Below are positions 9,072 to 18,663 of a stretch of DNA of 64,000 nt, piece after piece. The DNA lies in the NCBI GenBank assembly GCA_036960565.1, contig JBALXQ010000002.1:62001-126000 (forward strand), written 5' to 3'. The stretch is from Bermanella sp036960565 (lineage in GTDB: Bacteria > Pseudomonadota > Gammaproteobacteria > Pseudomonadales > Oceanobacteraceae). A program made the position numbers and the translations under genes. Every line of letters starts with the position of its first letter. Positions within the stretch are counted from its first letter, which is position 1. Under the pieces are notes generated by a model. That model was not told where the DNA came from. It searched no databases and worked only from the letters and a program-made list of their open reading frames with translations.

Positions 9072-9812
9072 CTATTTCTTTTTCTTTGCAGCTGCCTTTT
9101 TCTTGGCAGCAGGTTTCTTTTTAGCGGCTGGCTTCTTCTTAGCAACCAGTTTCTTAGCCGCTGGCTTCTTTTTAGCAACGGGCTTCTTCTTAGCTGCTGG
9201 CTTTTTCTTAGCAACAGGCTTCTTTTTAGCCGCTGGTTTTTTCTTCGAAGCTGGTTTTGCCAAGGCTTTTAGCTTGGCGCTGGCTTTTTTAGCAGCCGCT
9301 TTGGTTTTGGCGTCCGCTTTTTTACTGCTGGATTTAACCTTAGACGCATCTTTGCGTGAACGGGCTTTACGCCATTTCGCTTCGAATGCACCGACGGCTT
9401 TAACCAAATCAGCTTCTGCTTTTTCAGCAAGGGAAGTTTCTAGTGCTTTTGCAGCTTCTGCAGCAGCGGCTACGGCGGCGGCGGCGGCGGCTTCTATGTT
9501 AGCAGCTTGAGTCTGCTTTTTAGCTTCGCGGACACTGTCTTTAGCTGTGCCTAGAGCGTCTTTATGTTTGGCAACGGCTGTTCGAGCAGAAACGACTGCC
9601 TTTTTAGCAGCAGCTGTTCCAGCTGAAGAGGCTTTTTTACGAGCGGCCGCCAGCTTCTTATTTGCATCAGCTACTTTAGTAGTGGCTGCGGAAATGGCAG
9701 CACCTGCTTTGTCGGTAGCTTTTGCGGCTTTTGTTTGCGCTGAAGTTACGACGCCAGTCGCTTTTTTTACAACGCGCTTTTTTGCTGCAGTTTTTTTACG
9801 ACCTTTAGCCAT
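9072..9812 (-). CDS. AlgP/histone H1-like Lys-Ala-Pro repeat protein
   Basis: This highly basic, low-complexity protein of 246 residues is likely a nucleoid-associated DNA-binding protein. The N-terminus MAKGRKKTAAKKRVVKKATG is lysine-rich. The middle is alanine-rich and probably helical, including a long Ala run. The C-terminal third consists of repeats of the type KKPAAKKKPVA, as in histone H1-like proteins and the AlgP (AlgR3) regulator of Pseudomonas. The upstream ATG at 9845 is less likely, because the ATG at 9812 has an AGGA site. Any link to alginate control is not shown here. Copy number of the repeats may vary between strains. Confidence 0.75.
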   Translation of the reverse strand: MAKGRKKTAAKKRVVKKATGVVTSAQTKAAKATDKAGAAISAATTKVADANKKLAAARKKASSAGTAAAKKAVVSARTAVAKHKDALGTAKDSVREAKKQTQAANIEAAAAAAVAAAAEAAKALETSLAEKAEADLVKAVGAFEAKWRKARSRKDASKVKSSSKKADAKTKAAAKKASAKLKALAKPASKKKPAAKKKPVAKKKPAAKKKPVAKKKPAAKKLVAKKKPAAKKKPAAKKKAAAKKKK

Positions 9813-10070
9813 AATAATTTTCCTGTGGTTGTGGAGGTACATCAATAAAAAAATAGTCTATAAAAGGATAAGAGCAAAGTCTTGAAGCGAAAATAAAGGA
9901 TTTTTTTAAAAAAAACTACTCAATTGCTTTGAAAAAGCAAATATTGGCGCAAAAAATTGTGTTTATTTAGTTTTAGGGGAGGGAAACAAAAGGTGTCTTT
10001 AGTTTTTTAAATTTAAAATAAATAGGATTGCTAATACTCTAATGAACTATGGGAAGTATTTTTTTAGGTT

Positions 10071-10104
10071 AGAAGCAGATAATTACAATTAAATATCTGC
10101 TTCT
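10071..10104. terminator. Stem-loop after hemH
   Basis: AGAAGCAGATA (10071-10081) pairs perfectly with TATCTGCTTCT (10094-10104), an 11-bp stem with a 12-base loop, nine bases beyond the hemH stop. There is no clean T tract on the minus strand, so it may protect the 3' end rather than terminate. Confidence 0.5.
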
Positions 10105-10112
10105 ACTTCTCT

Positions 10113-11075
10113 TCAAATCTCTAAAAAAGGATCAATTATCTTGCTCATCATTTCAATGTGAGATGAATTATTGTTAAGCGCAGGAATGTACCGGTATTGT
10201 TTGCCGCCATTTCCTAAAAAGACCTGCTTATTTTCCACTGCAATTTCTTCCAGCGTTTCCAAACAATCCGCGCTAAACGCTGGGCAGATTACATCAACCG
10301 ACTCAACTCCTGATTTAGCCCATTCTTCCAAGGTTTTATCCGTATAAGGTTGTAACCATTGAGTGGGGCCAAATCGACTTTGGAAACTTAATTGAAACTG
10401 TGACTCAGGCAGGTTTAATAACTCGCATAATTTTTTAACAGTGTTCTTAACTTGCTCTTCATAAGGATCCCCCTGATCCACATATATTTGTGGGATACCA
10501 TGAAATGAAAAAAGCAGTTTTTGTGGTTTCCCATTTTCTTGCCAGTATTGACGAATACTCGAGGCCAGGGCTTCTATATACCCTTCATTTTGGTGGTAAT
10601 CTTTAATTAAATGAATCTGTGGGATATTGCGAGTTTTTTTAATGAAATCAGCGACCTGATCGAAAACTGCGGCGGTGGTGGTGGCTGAATATTGCGGAAA
10701 TAAAGGCAAAACAATTACCTTGTCGAAGTTTTCCAAATTTAAATCATCAAGGCAGTTTTTTAAAGAAGGTTGGCCATAAGTCATCGCCAGCATTACTTTA
10801 GCTTTATCTTTTAGCAGTTTTTGCAATTCATCTTGTTGTTGCTTGCCGATGGTTCGAATTGGGCTGTCATCTTGCCAAATACTTTTATAGAGCTTAGCCA
10901 CTCGTTTGGGGCGAGTGTTTAGGATGATGCCGTTTAATATCATCCACCATACTGGATTACGCTTAATGATTCGGTCGTCCCATAAAAATTCTTTTAAATA
11001 ACGGCGTACGGCCGACTTACTTGGTGCATCTGGGGTTCCCAAATTCACTAATATGACAGCTGTTTTTTGTGACAT
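10113..11075 (-). CDS. hemH: Ferrochelatase
   Basis: HemH inserts ferrous iron into protoporphyrin IX in the last step of protoheme synthesis. The 320-residue length fits the bacterial family. Motifs include LVNLGTPDAP at the N-terminus, the catalytic histidine in LLFSFHGIP, and CPAFSADCLETLEEI with the conserved glutamate. It stands alone on the minus strand with about 350 bases upstream before adk, so it probably has its own promoter. In Pseudomonas and E. coli hemH can also lie near adk; the neighbouring adk here agrees with that. Confidence 0.96.
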   Translation of the reverse strand: MSQKTAVILVNLGTPDAPSKSAVRRYLKEFLWDDRIIKRNPVWWMILNGIILNTRPKRVAKLYKSIWQDDSPIRTIGKQQQDELQKLLKDKAKVMLAMTYGQPSLKNCLDDLNLENFDKVIVLPLFPQYSATTTAAVFDQVADFIKKTRNIPQIHLIKDYHQNEGYIEALASSIRQYWQENGKPQKLLFSFHGIPQIYVDQGDPYEEQVKNTVKKLCELLNLPESQFQLSFQSRFGPTQWLQPYTDKTLEEWAKSGVESVDVICPAFSADCLETLEEIAVENKQVFLGNGGKQYRYIPALNNNSSHIEMMSKIIDPFLEI

Positions 11076-11375
11076 GTAAAATGCTCGGTAAAATAATTGA
11101 CGCTATGATATGCCATTTTGAAGAAATTACGAAATGAACAGGTAAGTCAGGCTAGGTATGAAGGCGTGAGCAGGGAGATCACTTTTATTGTAAGCATAAG
11201 CTCGAGTATTGACTGCATGGTTCGGTTTAGAGAGGTATATAATAGCTAAATCTTGTAGGGCTCGATTGGAAAGGTGAAGGGTTGAAGCTGGAGAGTCATC
11301 TATCAGAGGTATACTGCGGTAAATAGCTTAAGTATTTTAACTATTTCCAAGCGAGTAGTTTTTGAGGTTGTAAAA
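11076..11375. other. Intergenic stretch between hemH and adk
   Basis: No convincing gene or RNA is seen here. It must hold the hemH promoter on the minus strand, but I could not place one with confidence. The only clear structure, the adk terminator, starts just beyond it. Confidence 0.4.
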
Positions 11376-11415
11376 AGTAAAAAACCAGCAATTAGCTGGC
11401 ATTTTACTTTTATGA
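11376..11415. terminator. Terminator after adk
   Basis: CCAGC (11385-11389) pairs with GCTGG (11395-11399), and the flanking AGTAAAAA and TTTTACT extend the stem. T runs occur on both strands. It lies 15-50 bases beyond the minus-strand adk stop. Confidence 0.75.
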
Positions 11416-11428
11416 AGAGGCAGGCTGA

Positions 11429-12076
11429 TTATTCGCTGATTGCCTTAAACATGGCATCACGAATATCTTCCAAGCCACCTACACCAGGGATGTGGGCATA
11501 TTTAGGAGCATTGTCACTGGTTAGGCCCTTGTAGAAACCTACAAGTGGCTCAGTTTGTTCGTGATAAATAGCCAAACGTTTACGCACTGTTTCTTCCGCG
11601 TCATCTTCACGCTGAATCAATTCTTCGCCAGTTTGGTTATCTTTCCCTTCAGCCTTAGGTGGATTGTAAACAACGTGATAAGTACGACCAGAAGCCATGT
11701 GAACGCGACGTCCACTCATACGTTTAACAATCTCTTCATCTTCAACGTCAATTTCAATTACGTAGTCGATATCAACACCGGCTTCGATCATCGCTTCGGC
11801 TTGAGGAATAGTGCGAGGGAAACCATCAAAAAGACAACCGTTAGCACAGTCGTCGGCAGTGATGCGCTCTTTCACTAACGAAATAATTAAATCATCAGAT
11901 ACCAAACCACCGGTTTGCATGATTTCTTCAACCTGCTTACCAAGTGGCGTACCGGCTTTTACGGCTGCACGCAACATATCGCCAGTAGAGATCTGTGGGA
12001 TATTAAATTTTTCACAAATAAACTGTGCTTGTGTACCTTTACCGGCGCCTGGTGCACCTAACAAAATAATTCGCAT
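11429..12076 (-). CDS. adk: Adenylate kinase
   Basis: Adk interconverts ATP plus AMP and two ADP. The 215 residues match the long bacterial form. The P-loop GAPGAGKGTQ is at 7-16, AMP-binding STGDMLRAAV follows, and the LID begins at SGRRVHMASGRTYHVVYNPP with no zinc cysteines, as in the E. coli type. Catalytic arginines appear in DGFPRTIPQ and in the QREDDAEETVRKRL segment. The ATG at 12076 is preceded by AAGGAAAC, a good ribosome site. It has its own hairpin terminator downstream. Confidence 0.98.
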   Translation of the reverse strand: MRIILLGAPGAGKGTQAQFICEKFNIPQISTGDMLRAAVKAGTPLGKQVEEIMQTGGLVSDDLIISLVKERITADDCANGCLFDGFPRTIPQAEAMIEAGVDIDYVIEIDVEDEEIVKRMSGRRVHMASGRTYHVVYNPPKAEGKDNQTGEELIQREDDAEETVRKRLAIYHEQTEPLVGFYKGLTSDNAPKYAHIPGVGGLEDIRDAMFKAISE

Positions 12077-12464
12077 TCATGTTTCCTTAAGTTATTTCGA
12101 ATCAATCTCTAAATTAACCTTTTGAAGATCACAAAGGTCCAGCGAAGTTGATTTAGGCATTGCTCGAATTTGAAATAAACTGGTTAAAAAACAACCGGCT
12201 AGCTTAAAAAAAAGCCCACAATACCTGACGTGGGTGTTCAGGGCAAGTGTGCTGGAATGCCTAGAAATGGCTTGATTAATAAGAAATCAGAGGAATTAGG
12301 ATTAGCACAGTGTGTATCTAAATACTGCCACAGGGGTCTCAAATGTAATGGTGGTGCCGTTAATGGGTTTTCATAGAGCGAATTGACTATTAAGGTAATC
12401 GAGCCCACCTAGAGTTGTGGGCTCGAAATAAAATATTAAATATGTGTTCTCTGTAGAGGAGGAA
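12077..12464. other. adk-ppc intergenic region with two hairpins
   Basis: No gene is seen. CCCAC (about 12214) pairs with GTGGG (about 12229), and on the minus strand this stem is followed by C and eight T, a plausible ppc terminator. A second, perfect stem GAGCCCAC (12401-12408) with GTGGGCTC (12417-12424) lies closer to the ppc stop at 12465 but lacks a T tract. A small RNA between the hairpins cannot be excluded. Confidence 0.55.
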
Positions 12465-15101
12465 CTAGCCTGTATTTCGCATTCCAGCGGCAATTCCGGC
12501 CATAGTGACTTTTAAGGCATGCTCCAATAGTAGAGGGTTGTCGGAATTTTCTTGCCTTGTACGATAAAGCAGCTCGGCCTGTAGAAAATGCAGAGGGTCG
12601 GTGTAGGGATTACGCACGGCCATCGATTGACGAATAACCACTTCATTTTGCAGCAAAGCATCTTCCTGTTTAATGTTTTTTACAATGGTGATGGCTTGCT
12701 CCAAGCGGTGGCGTAATTGAGTGCCTAAGGCATTGGGTTTATCGCCTAATAAGCGGCTTTCATAATAAGCAGCAATACTTGTATCGGTTTTGCTCAATAC
12801 CATTTCCAGCATGTCGATGAAGGTTGCGAAAAATGGCCATTCTTCACTCATAGATTGCAATTCAGCTAATTTATTCTGATCTAAAAATGATTGTAGTGCC
12901 TCTTCACTGCCAAGCCAGGCAGGCAGCATTAAACGGATTTGCATCCAAGCAAATATCCATGGAATGGCTCGTAAACTTTCTACCCCGCCGCTTGCTTTGC
13001 GTTTGGCTGGTCGCGAGCCCAGTGCCAGTTTAGCCAGTTCTTGCTCTGGGGTGACGGTGCGAAAATAAGAAACAAAGTTTTCATCTTCACGCACAATTTT
13101 CCGATAACTTTGCAAGGCAATGCTGGATAGATCATCCATATGCTGACGCCATTCATCTTTGGGTTGCGGCGGGGGGAATTCCGTGGCCATTAATACTGCC
13201 GACATATAAACCTGTAAGGAGCGATGAGCCACATCTTGATTGCCAAATTTAAAGCGAATCATTTCTCCTTGTTCGGTTACTCTAATGCGCCCTAATACTG
13301 AGCCCGGCGGTTGGGATAATATGGCGCCATGAGCAGGGCCGCCACCACGACCCACCGTGCCGCCACGACCATGAAATAACATCAACTGCGTTTGGTGCTT
13401 TTCGCACACACTAACCAATTCTTCTTGCGCTTTATATTGGGCCCAGCAGGCGGCTAATTGGCCAGCATCCTTGGCGCTGTCGCTGTAGCCTACCATGACC
13501 ATTTGATGGCCCTGGGTATAATTTTTATACCATGGCAAATTTAGCAAAGCGTCTATGCTGCTAGCAGCTTGAGTTAAGTCATCCAGCGTTTCAAATAAAG
13601 GTGAGATAGGCATCGCTTTTGTTCGCCCACACATTTTCAGTAACAGTGCCACTGATAAGACGTCACTGGGATAGCTTGCCATGGAAATGACATAGCTGGC
13701 AAAGCAATCATCGGGCTGCATGGCGATCACCTTGCAAGTATCCAGTACTTCTTTTACTGCTTCACTGGGTTGCCAGTCAGTAGGTAATAACGGGCGTTTA
13801 TTTTGCAATTCTTGTAATAGGAATGTTTGCTTTTTATCTTCACTCCATTGTTTGTAGTCACCCAGATTAAGATAGCGGGTAAGCTCTTCAAATACTTGAG
13901 CGTGACGGCTACTTTCTTGGCGTATATCTAGAGGGCACAGGGTTAGGCCAAAGGTTTGGGCGCGGCGTAAGGTGTCGAGCAATTTGCCGTTGGCCACTAT
14001 TTCCATGCCGCAATCCAGCAGTGATTGGTAACAAAGCTTCAATGGTTCAATTAAACTTGAGATGTGAAACAAAGGCGGGTGAGGGCTCAATCCTGCTTTG
14101 GAATTCAGTGCTTCTTGTGCCCATAAACGTGTTTCTTTTAAGCGCTCTCTTAAATCATGCATTAGACACCGATATGGCTCGCTCACGTCGCCCACTACGG
14201 CCTTTAACGTTTCATTGCAGTTCTGCATGGAAAGGTCGTTTGTGAGCTCTTGCACATCGCGTAAATATAAATCGGCGGCCATCCATCGGCCTAAATAAAT
14301 AACATTTTCAGTCACTTTAGCGGTGATATTTGGATTGCCATCACGATCCCCTCCCATCCACGAGCAAAATTTAAAAGGCTGGGCAGATAAAGGCAGAGGA
14401 AGCTGTCCTTGTTGCACAAGAGTTTGATCGAGTTCTCGGTAAAAATCTGGCAAGGCCTGCCATAGGGAACCTTCAATTACAGCAAAGCCCCATTTAGCTT
14501 CATCTTCCGGGGTGGGGCGAGTTTGCCTTATTTCATCGGTATACCAAATTTGGGCAATGATTTGTTTCAGGCGAGTGAGGGTTTTATTGCGTTCAAATGC
14601 AAAGGGCTGGGTATCAAGTTCGTTTAGCGCTTGTAATATGAGATCGTACTTCTGAATGAGTGTACGTCTTGTTACTTCGGTAGGGTGGGCTGTGAGCACC
14701 AGCTCTATTTGCAGATTAGATAATCGCTTGCACAAGTCGCTAGGCGTTAATTTGTGAGTGAGTTTTTGAATAACCTGGTTTAGTTGGGTTTGGTTTTTCT
14801 CGCCTTCTTGGCGACGAGACCTGACAACATCATGAAATTGTTCTGCAATATTGGCTAAATTTAAAAATTGATTAAACGCCCTTGTCATAGGGGTGATGTC
14901 TACATCGGCCAGGTTGTTGAGTTTATTGATTAATTCTTTTGGAGTAGTTTGCTGTTGGGCTCGAGCCTGTTTGGCTAAAGTACGTACTTGAATAATTTTG
15001 TCGACGAACTGAGCGCCCTTATCTTGCTCTATCACTTCACTTAGCAGGTCTCCCAATAGGCGCACATTATCTTTGAGTGCACTGTCCAGTGATTCATCCA
15101 T
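12465..15101 (-). CDS. ppc: Phosphoenolpyruvate carboxylase
   Basis: Ppc carboxylates PEP with bicarbonate to oxaloacetate, refilling the citric acid cycle. The 878 residues are close to E. coli (883). Signature motifs are VLTAHPTEVTRR with the catalytic histidine, VGYSDSAKDAGQLAACW, and FHGRGGTVGRGGGPAH with the glycine-rich catalytic loop. The C-terminus ends GIAAGMRNTG, the conserved tail involved in inhibitor binding. The ATG at 15101 has GGGAGAA upstream. It is transcribed alone, divergent from the small gene at 15410. Confidence 0.98.
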   Translation of the reverse strand: MDESLDSALKDNVRLLGDLLSEVIEQDKGAQFVDKIIQVRTLAKQARAQQQTTPKELINKLNNLADVDITPMTRAFNQFLNLANIAEQFHDVVRSRRQEGEKNQTQLNQVIQKLTHKLTPSDLCKRLSNLQIELVLTAHPTEVTRRTLIQKYDLILQALNELDTQPFAFERNKTLTRLKQIIAQIWYTDEIRQTRPTPEDEAKWGFAVIEGSLWQALPDFYRELDQTLVQQGQLPLPLSAQPFKFCSWMGGDRDGNPNITAKVTENVIYLGRWMAADLYLRDVQELTNDLSMQNCNETLKAVVGDVSEPYRCLMHDLRERLKETRLWAQEALNSKAGLSPHPPLFHISSLIEPLKLCYQSLLDCGMEIVANGKLLDTLRRAQTFGLTLCPLDIRQESSRHAQVFEELTRYLNLGDYKQWSEDKKQTFLLQELQNKRPLLPTDWQPSEAVKEVLDTCKVIAMQPDDCFASYVISMASYPSDVLSVALLLKMCGRTKAMPISPLFETLDDLTQAASSIDALLNLPWYKNYTQGHQMVMVGYSDSAKDAGQLAACWAQYKAQEELVSVCEKHQTQLMLFHGRGGTVGRGGGPAHGAILSQPPGSVLGRIRVTEQGEMIRFKFGNQDVAHRSLQVYMSAVLMATEFPPPQPKDEWRQHMDDLSSIALQSYRKIVREDENFVSYFRTVTPEQELAKLALGSRPAKRKASGGVESLRAIPWIFAWMQIRLMLPAWLGSEEALQSFLDQNKLAELQSMSEEWPFFATFIDMLEMVLSKTDTSIAAYYESRLLGDKPNALGTQLRHRLEQAITIVKNIKQEDALLQNEVVIRQSMAVRNPYTDPLHFLQAELLYRTRQENSDNPLLLEHALKVTMAGIAAGMRNTG

Positions 15102-15409
15102 AATTTCTCCCTAAGACTAGCGATTGTTCAGGTGTATTTACTTAATACTTTTCTATCTTGTTATGGTTTAGATATCAAGGTTCTTGCCTGAATGAAAACC
15201 TGCCAATCAGGACGTTACGTCATAATTAGAAAAAGTAAGGTAAGCTTATTTTAGTGGAGACGAGGTTATTTATCCTTTTTTAACTGCTTTGAATCACAAT
15301 GAAAAATACAGTGTATTAAAAATGTAAAATTGGGTAATTATCTCTGTGAGTTGCTAAAGCTGGACTAAACTAAGTACAAGGTAGAAACATCAAATAAGAG
15401 GGTTTTTAA
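15102..15409. other. Divergent promoter region of ppc and the 15410 gene
   Basis: The 308 bases between the two divergent starts are AT-rich and must hold promoters for both. No ORF, repeat or stable hairpin stands out. Confidence 0.4.
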
Positions 15410-15760
15410 ATGAAGGTAAGGGAGCTTATGAATTCATGGGAATCCAATAGCCAGAATAATGAAGGAGAGGAAAAATACAATATACGTTTATCCCGTCGCG
15501 ATGCAGCTCGCATTGAAGCCTTAACCAGTTTGTATCCGGGCTTAAATAAAAATGAAGTATTAGCTCAGTTGGTCGAAGTGGCTCTTGATGAGGTTGAGCG
15601 CCAAATGCCTTATAAACAAGGCAGCAAAGTGGTCTCGGTGGATGAACTGGGAGACCCCTTATACGAGGATATCGGTTTGACTCCTAGGTATCTTGAATTA
15701 AGGCATCAATTTGCGAAGGGACTAACGGGTAAAAAGGGGGTTCTTGCGCGAAAAGGGTAA
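15410..15760 (+). CDS. Conserved small protein, ribbon-helix-helix-like
   Basis: This 116-residue soluble protein starts MKVRELMNSWESNSQ. A central segment YNIRLSRRDAARIEAL followed by LNKNEVLAQLVEVALDEVE looks like a ribbon-helix-helix fold. The tail has GDPLYEDIGLTPRYLELRH. From memory, close relatives in Pseudomonas are labelled pilin assembly or type 1 pili tip component protein. I regard that name as unproven, because nothing in the sequence looks secreted. It lies convergent to plsB and divergent from ppc. Confidence 0.7.
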   Translation: MKVRELMNSWESNSQNNEGEEKYNIRLSRRDAARIEALTSLYPGLNKNEVLAQLVEVALDEVERQMPYKQGSKVVSVDELGDPLYEDIGLTPRYLELRHQFAKGLTGKKGVLARKG

Positions 15761-15890
15761 TAGACCTGCAATGTAATTAATGTTTTGGCTTCACTAAATT
15801 TCCTGGGGACGGAGTAAAAGGGCCGCACTTGCGCTAAAAATGTTGCTGGCTTTGTTTGTAATGGCTGCCTTTGTCTTGTTGTAAAAAGAT

Positions 15891-15917
15891 AAAGCGCCGA
15901 CCTGAGGTCGACGCTTT
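15891..15917. terminator. Terminator after plsB
   Basis: AAAGCG-CGACCT pairs with AGGTCG-CGCTTT across 15891-15917, a nearly perfect palindrome. On the minus strand ATCTTTTT follows. It lies about 20 bases beyond the plsB stop. Confidence 0.8.
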
Positions 15918-15935
15918 GATATTACACGGCCTTCC

Positions 15936-18404
15936 TTAACTTAAGGTGACTTGTAATATGCTGCGTCGTAAGTCGGCGTTCAGCAGGATTTTGGCATCGT
16001 TGGCAATATTTTCAATGCGGTTACTAAATAATATATTTTTGTTGTCATCTAGGTTTAGTACTTCGCGCTCCAGTAACTCATCTACCAAATTTCTAAATAG
16101 GGATTTGTCAAAGAATTCTGGCGCATTAAGTCCATGCAAGATGGATAAGCGTTCTGCCATTAAAGAGCAATTCTGTACCACATCTTCCTTGTTAAGGGTG
16201 CCAGAGCCTGAGCGCTGGAGTAGTGCAATGGCAATGTAATAACGCTCCAAAATTTGAATGACCAATTCAGACAGTACCGACAACATGATGTAGTTGTTGG
16301 AACTTACTGCCGGGCGTACCAGATAGTCTTCCTCTTGGCTCAAGTAGCCCTTGTCTACGCACAAATCTATCCATTGATCGATAACCGCAGGTACTTCATC
16401 TTCGCTCCAGTGCAAAAACAACTCGGCTTTTAAATATGGGTAAATAGTTTGGGCAAAACGAACCACATCGCTGCGCTTCATCTTGGCGTTGTTAATAAAT
16501 AAGCAAGCCAACATAGAAGGGATGGCAAATGCATGAATAATGTTATTGCGGTAATAAGTCAGCATAACGGCTTGGGTTTCATCCACAGAGATGATATCTC
16601 CAAGTGGGTGCTTTAATCGTTCAACCGCCTCCATGCTTTCTGCGTATTTAATCCAGTCATGACCATCACCCTTGGGTAAAACCGTTAAGTGGCTGTATGG
16701 CATTTCGGTTGCCAGTTCACGATAAAGGTTAAGAGTTTGAGCCAGCATATTTTCATCCATGGCTTGTTTGGGCGACGACAATAGAGCCAGAGAAACCATG
16801 TTGATGGGATTTAACGAGGCAGCTTTGTTGATGCCGGTAACCACTTCTAAGGCCAGGTTATTAACTGCTCCTTTAACCCAGCTTGGGCGGAAATCTTCGC
16901 CGTGGTCCTGCTCTTTCCAGCCTGGGTTTTGATTTTCAAGAAACGAATCTAACTCTATGGGCTCACCAAAGGTTAAGTGAACTTCACCGAAATTCTTTTT
17001 AAGGTCCTTTAACGTCTTAAATATGCCAAATATTGATTCTTTCTTTTTATTTTTACCTCTTAGCTCGCCCAAGTACGTGCCGCCTTCAAATACTTTTTCG
17101 TATCCGACATAAATAGGCATAAATACGATGGGTTTATGGCTGTCACGCAGGTAGCTGCGTACCGTCATGGCAAGCATGCCAGCTTTGGGTTTTAGGGTGC
17201 GTCCGGTACGGCTGCGCCCACCTTCTACAAAATATTCTGTACTGTAGCCAGAGGTAAAAATAGCGTGCAGATACTCGTCAAAAATAGCGCTATACAAGGG
17301 ATTGTTTTTAAAGCTTCGGCGCATGAAAAAGGCTCCGCCGCGGCGCAAGATTGGACCTACAACGGGCATGTTTAAATTAATGCCAGCGGCAATTTGCGGT
17401 GGAGCAAAACCATTTGAATAAAGAACATAAGATAATAATAAGTAATCTATGTGGCTTCGATGGCAGGGCACATAAATGATCTCGTTATCTTTATGTACCT
17501 CTTGAAGTTTATCCAGGTTTTGAATTTTTACGCCGTTATATAACTTGTTCCAAACCCAGGTTAGGAGGATGTAGAGCAAGCGAATAGTGGTATTACTTTG
17601 ATTGGAGGCAATTTCATCACCGTACTTAATGGCTTGTGCTGAGGCTTTCTCGTAATTAATGCCTTTTTCTAGCATCAACTCTTTAATGGCGGCCTTTACC
17701 ATAGGCTTGCGAATGAGCCTATGGACCAAAGTGCGGCGATGGCTTAAGTCCGGACCAATAACGGCGCTACGAGTGTGGCGGAAGTGCACACGTAATACTC
17801 GGCCTAACTTACGGATAAAGCGGTTGGACTCCATCTCGGGATTCTCGTTTAACATGCTTTTAACTGAGATGGCTTTACTGATGTGCACAAAGGTATTGCG
17901 ACCATTCATTAAAATACTCATGAACCGACGAAAGCGGCCACTCACAGACCAAGAATCGCCAAGCCAGAGTTTAAGGAAGCTCTTTTCTTTTTTAGGCTCC
18001 CGGCCCCAAAACACATTAACCGGTACTATTTGAATATTAATGTCAGGGTTATCCTGACAGATAGATACCAAATCAGGCACGCTTTCATGTAAATAGGGAA
18101 TTGAACGTCGACGCAGCCAATTACCCTTGGTATGCGATAGAAAGACAATGCGATTTTTAAAATGCGTGCCGGCTATTTCGATGGGTGCCAATGCATTGGG
18201 CAATTGATGTTTTCGAGTCTCAGTATCCAGAACCAAACTTGCGCTATAGGAGCGATGAGGTAAGGCGTAAAAAATGGGTTGATCCGGGTCGAGGCCATTT
18301 TCCTTGGCTTCGTTGGCACCTACCACATCTGTTTTAACCCAAATGTTTAGTAAGCGCCGTATAAGCCCGTGGATTAATGAAATTAGGGGTCGCAAAGAAA
18401 TCAC
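15936..18404 (-). CDS. plsB: Glycerol-3-phosphate 1-O-acyltransferase PlsB
   Basis: PlsB acylates glycerol-3-phosphate at position 1, the first step of phospholipid synthesis at the inner membrane. The 822 residues match the E. coli type (807). The catalytic H-x4-D motif is in VPCHRSHIDYLLLSY, followed by the glycerol-3-phosphate site FVEGGRSRTGRTLKPKAGML and PIVFMPIYVGYEKV. The N-terminal region is soluble and basic. It is divergent from the Gld-type transporter operon, with a 259-base gap holding both promoters. FabR, which tunes fatty acid type, is encoded at 27478. Confidence 0.96.
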   Translation of the reverse strand: MISLRPLISLIHGLIRRLLNIWVKTDVVGANEAKENGLDPDQPIFYALPHRSYSASLVLDTETRKHQLPNALAPIEIAGTHFKNRIVFLSHTKGNWLRRRSIPYLHESVPDLVSICQDNPDINIQIVPVNVFWGREPKKEKSFLKLWLGDSWSVSGRFRRFMSILMNGRNTFVHISKAISVKSMLNENPEMESNRFIRKLGRVLRVHFRHTRSAVIGPDLSHRRTLVHRLIRKPMVKAAIKELMLEKGINYEKASAQAIKYGDEIASNQSNTTIRLLYILLTWVWNKLYNGVKIQNLDKLQEVHKDNEIIYVPCHRSHIDYLLLSYVLYSNGFAPPQIAAGINLNMPVVGPILRRGGAFFMRRSFKNNPLYSAIFDEYLHAIFTSGYSTEYFVEGGRSRTGRTLKPKAGMLAMTVRSYLRDSHKPIVFMPIYVGYEKVFEGGTYLGELRGKNKKKESIFGIFKTLKDLKKNFGEVHLTFGEPIELDSFLENQNPGWKEQDHGEDFRPSWVKGAVNNLALEVVTGINKAASLNPINMVSLALLSSPKQAMDENMLAQTLNLYRELATEMPYSHLTVLPKGDGHDWIKYAESMEAVERLKHPLGDIISVDETQAVMLTYYRNNIIHAFAIPSMLACLFINNAKMKRSDVVRFAQTIYPYLKAELFLHWSEDEVPAVIDQWIDLCVDKGYLSQEEDYLVRPAVSSNNYIMLSVLSELVIQILERYYIAIALLQRSGSGTLNKEDVVQNCSLMAERLSILHGLNAPEFFDKSLFRNLVDELLEREVLNLDDNKNILFSNRIENIANDAKILLNADLRRSILQVTLS

Positions 18405-18663
18405 CTTTTGTAGTCGAAATATAAACCTATAGTTGAAAGGTTAATTATTACTAACTTGTAAATGGTCTATAGGATAAAAGTTGACGATTATATCAGGTCT
18501 ATAACTCATGCCAAATGATCAAAACAATCAACCGCTAGCAGGAACTGACCTATTGTAATAATAAATAGAGGGTTATATTGTCGCCAGCTAAATGTTAATA
18601 ATTAATGCAGTAAAGTAATACATTAGTTAGTAGTGGTAATTCAGGATTGAATAGGGGTAAAGC

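Noticed and set aside
9067..9510. Plus-strand frame of 147 residues rich in Phe, Ala and Leu
   Set aside because: It is the antisense of the Lys-Ala-Pro repeats of the minus-strand AlgP-like gene. The hydrophobic repeats arise from the complementary codons.
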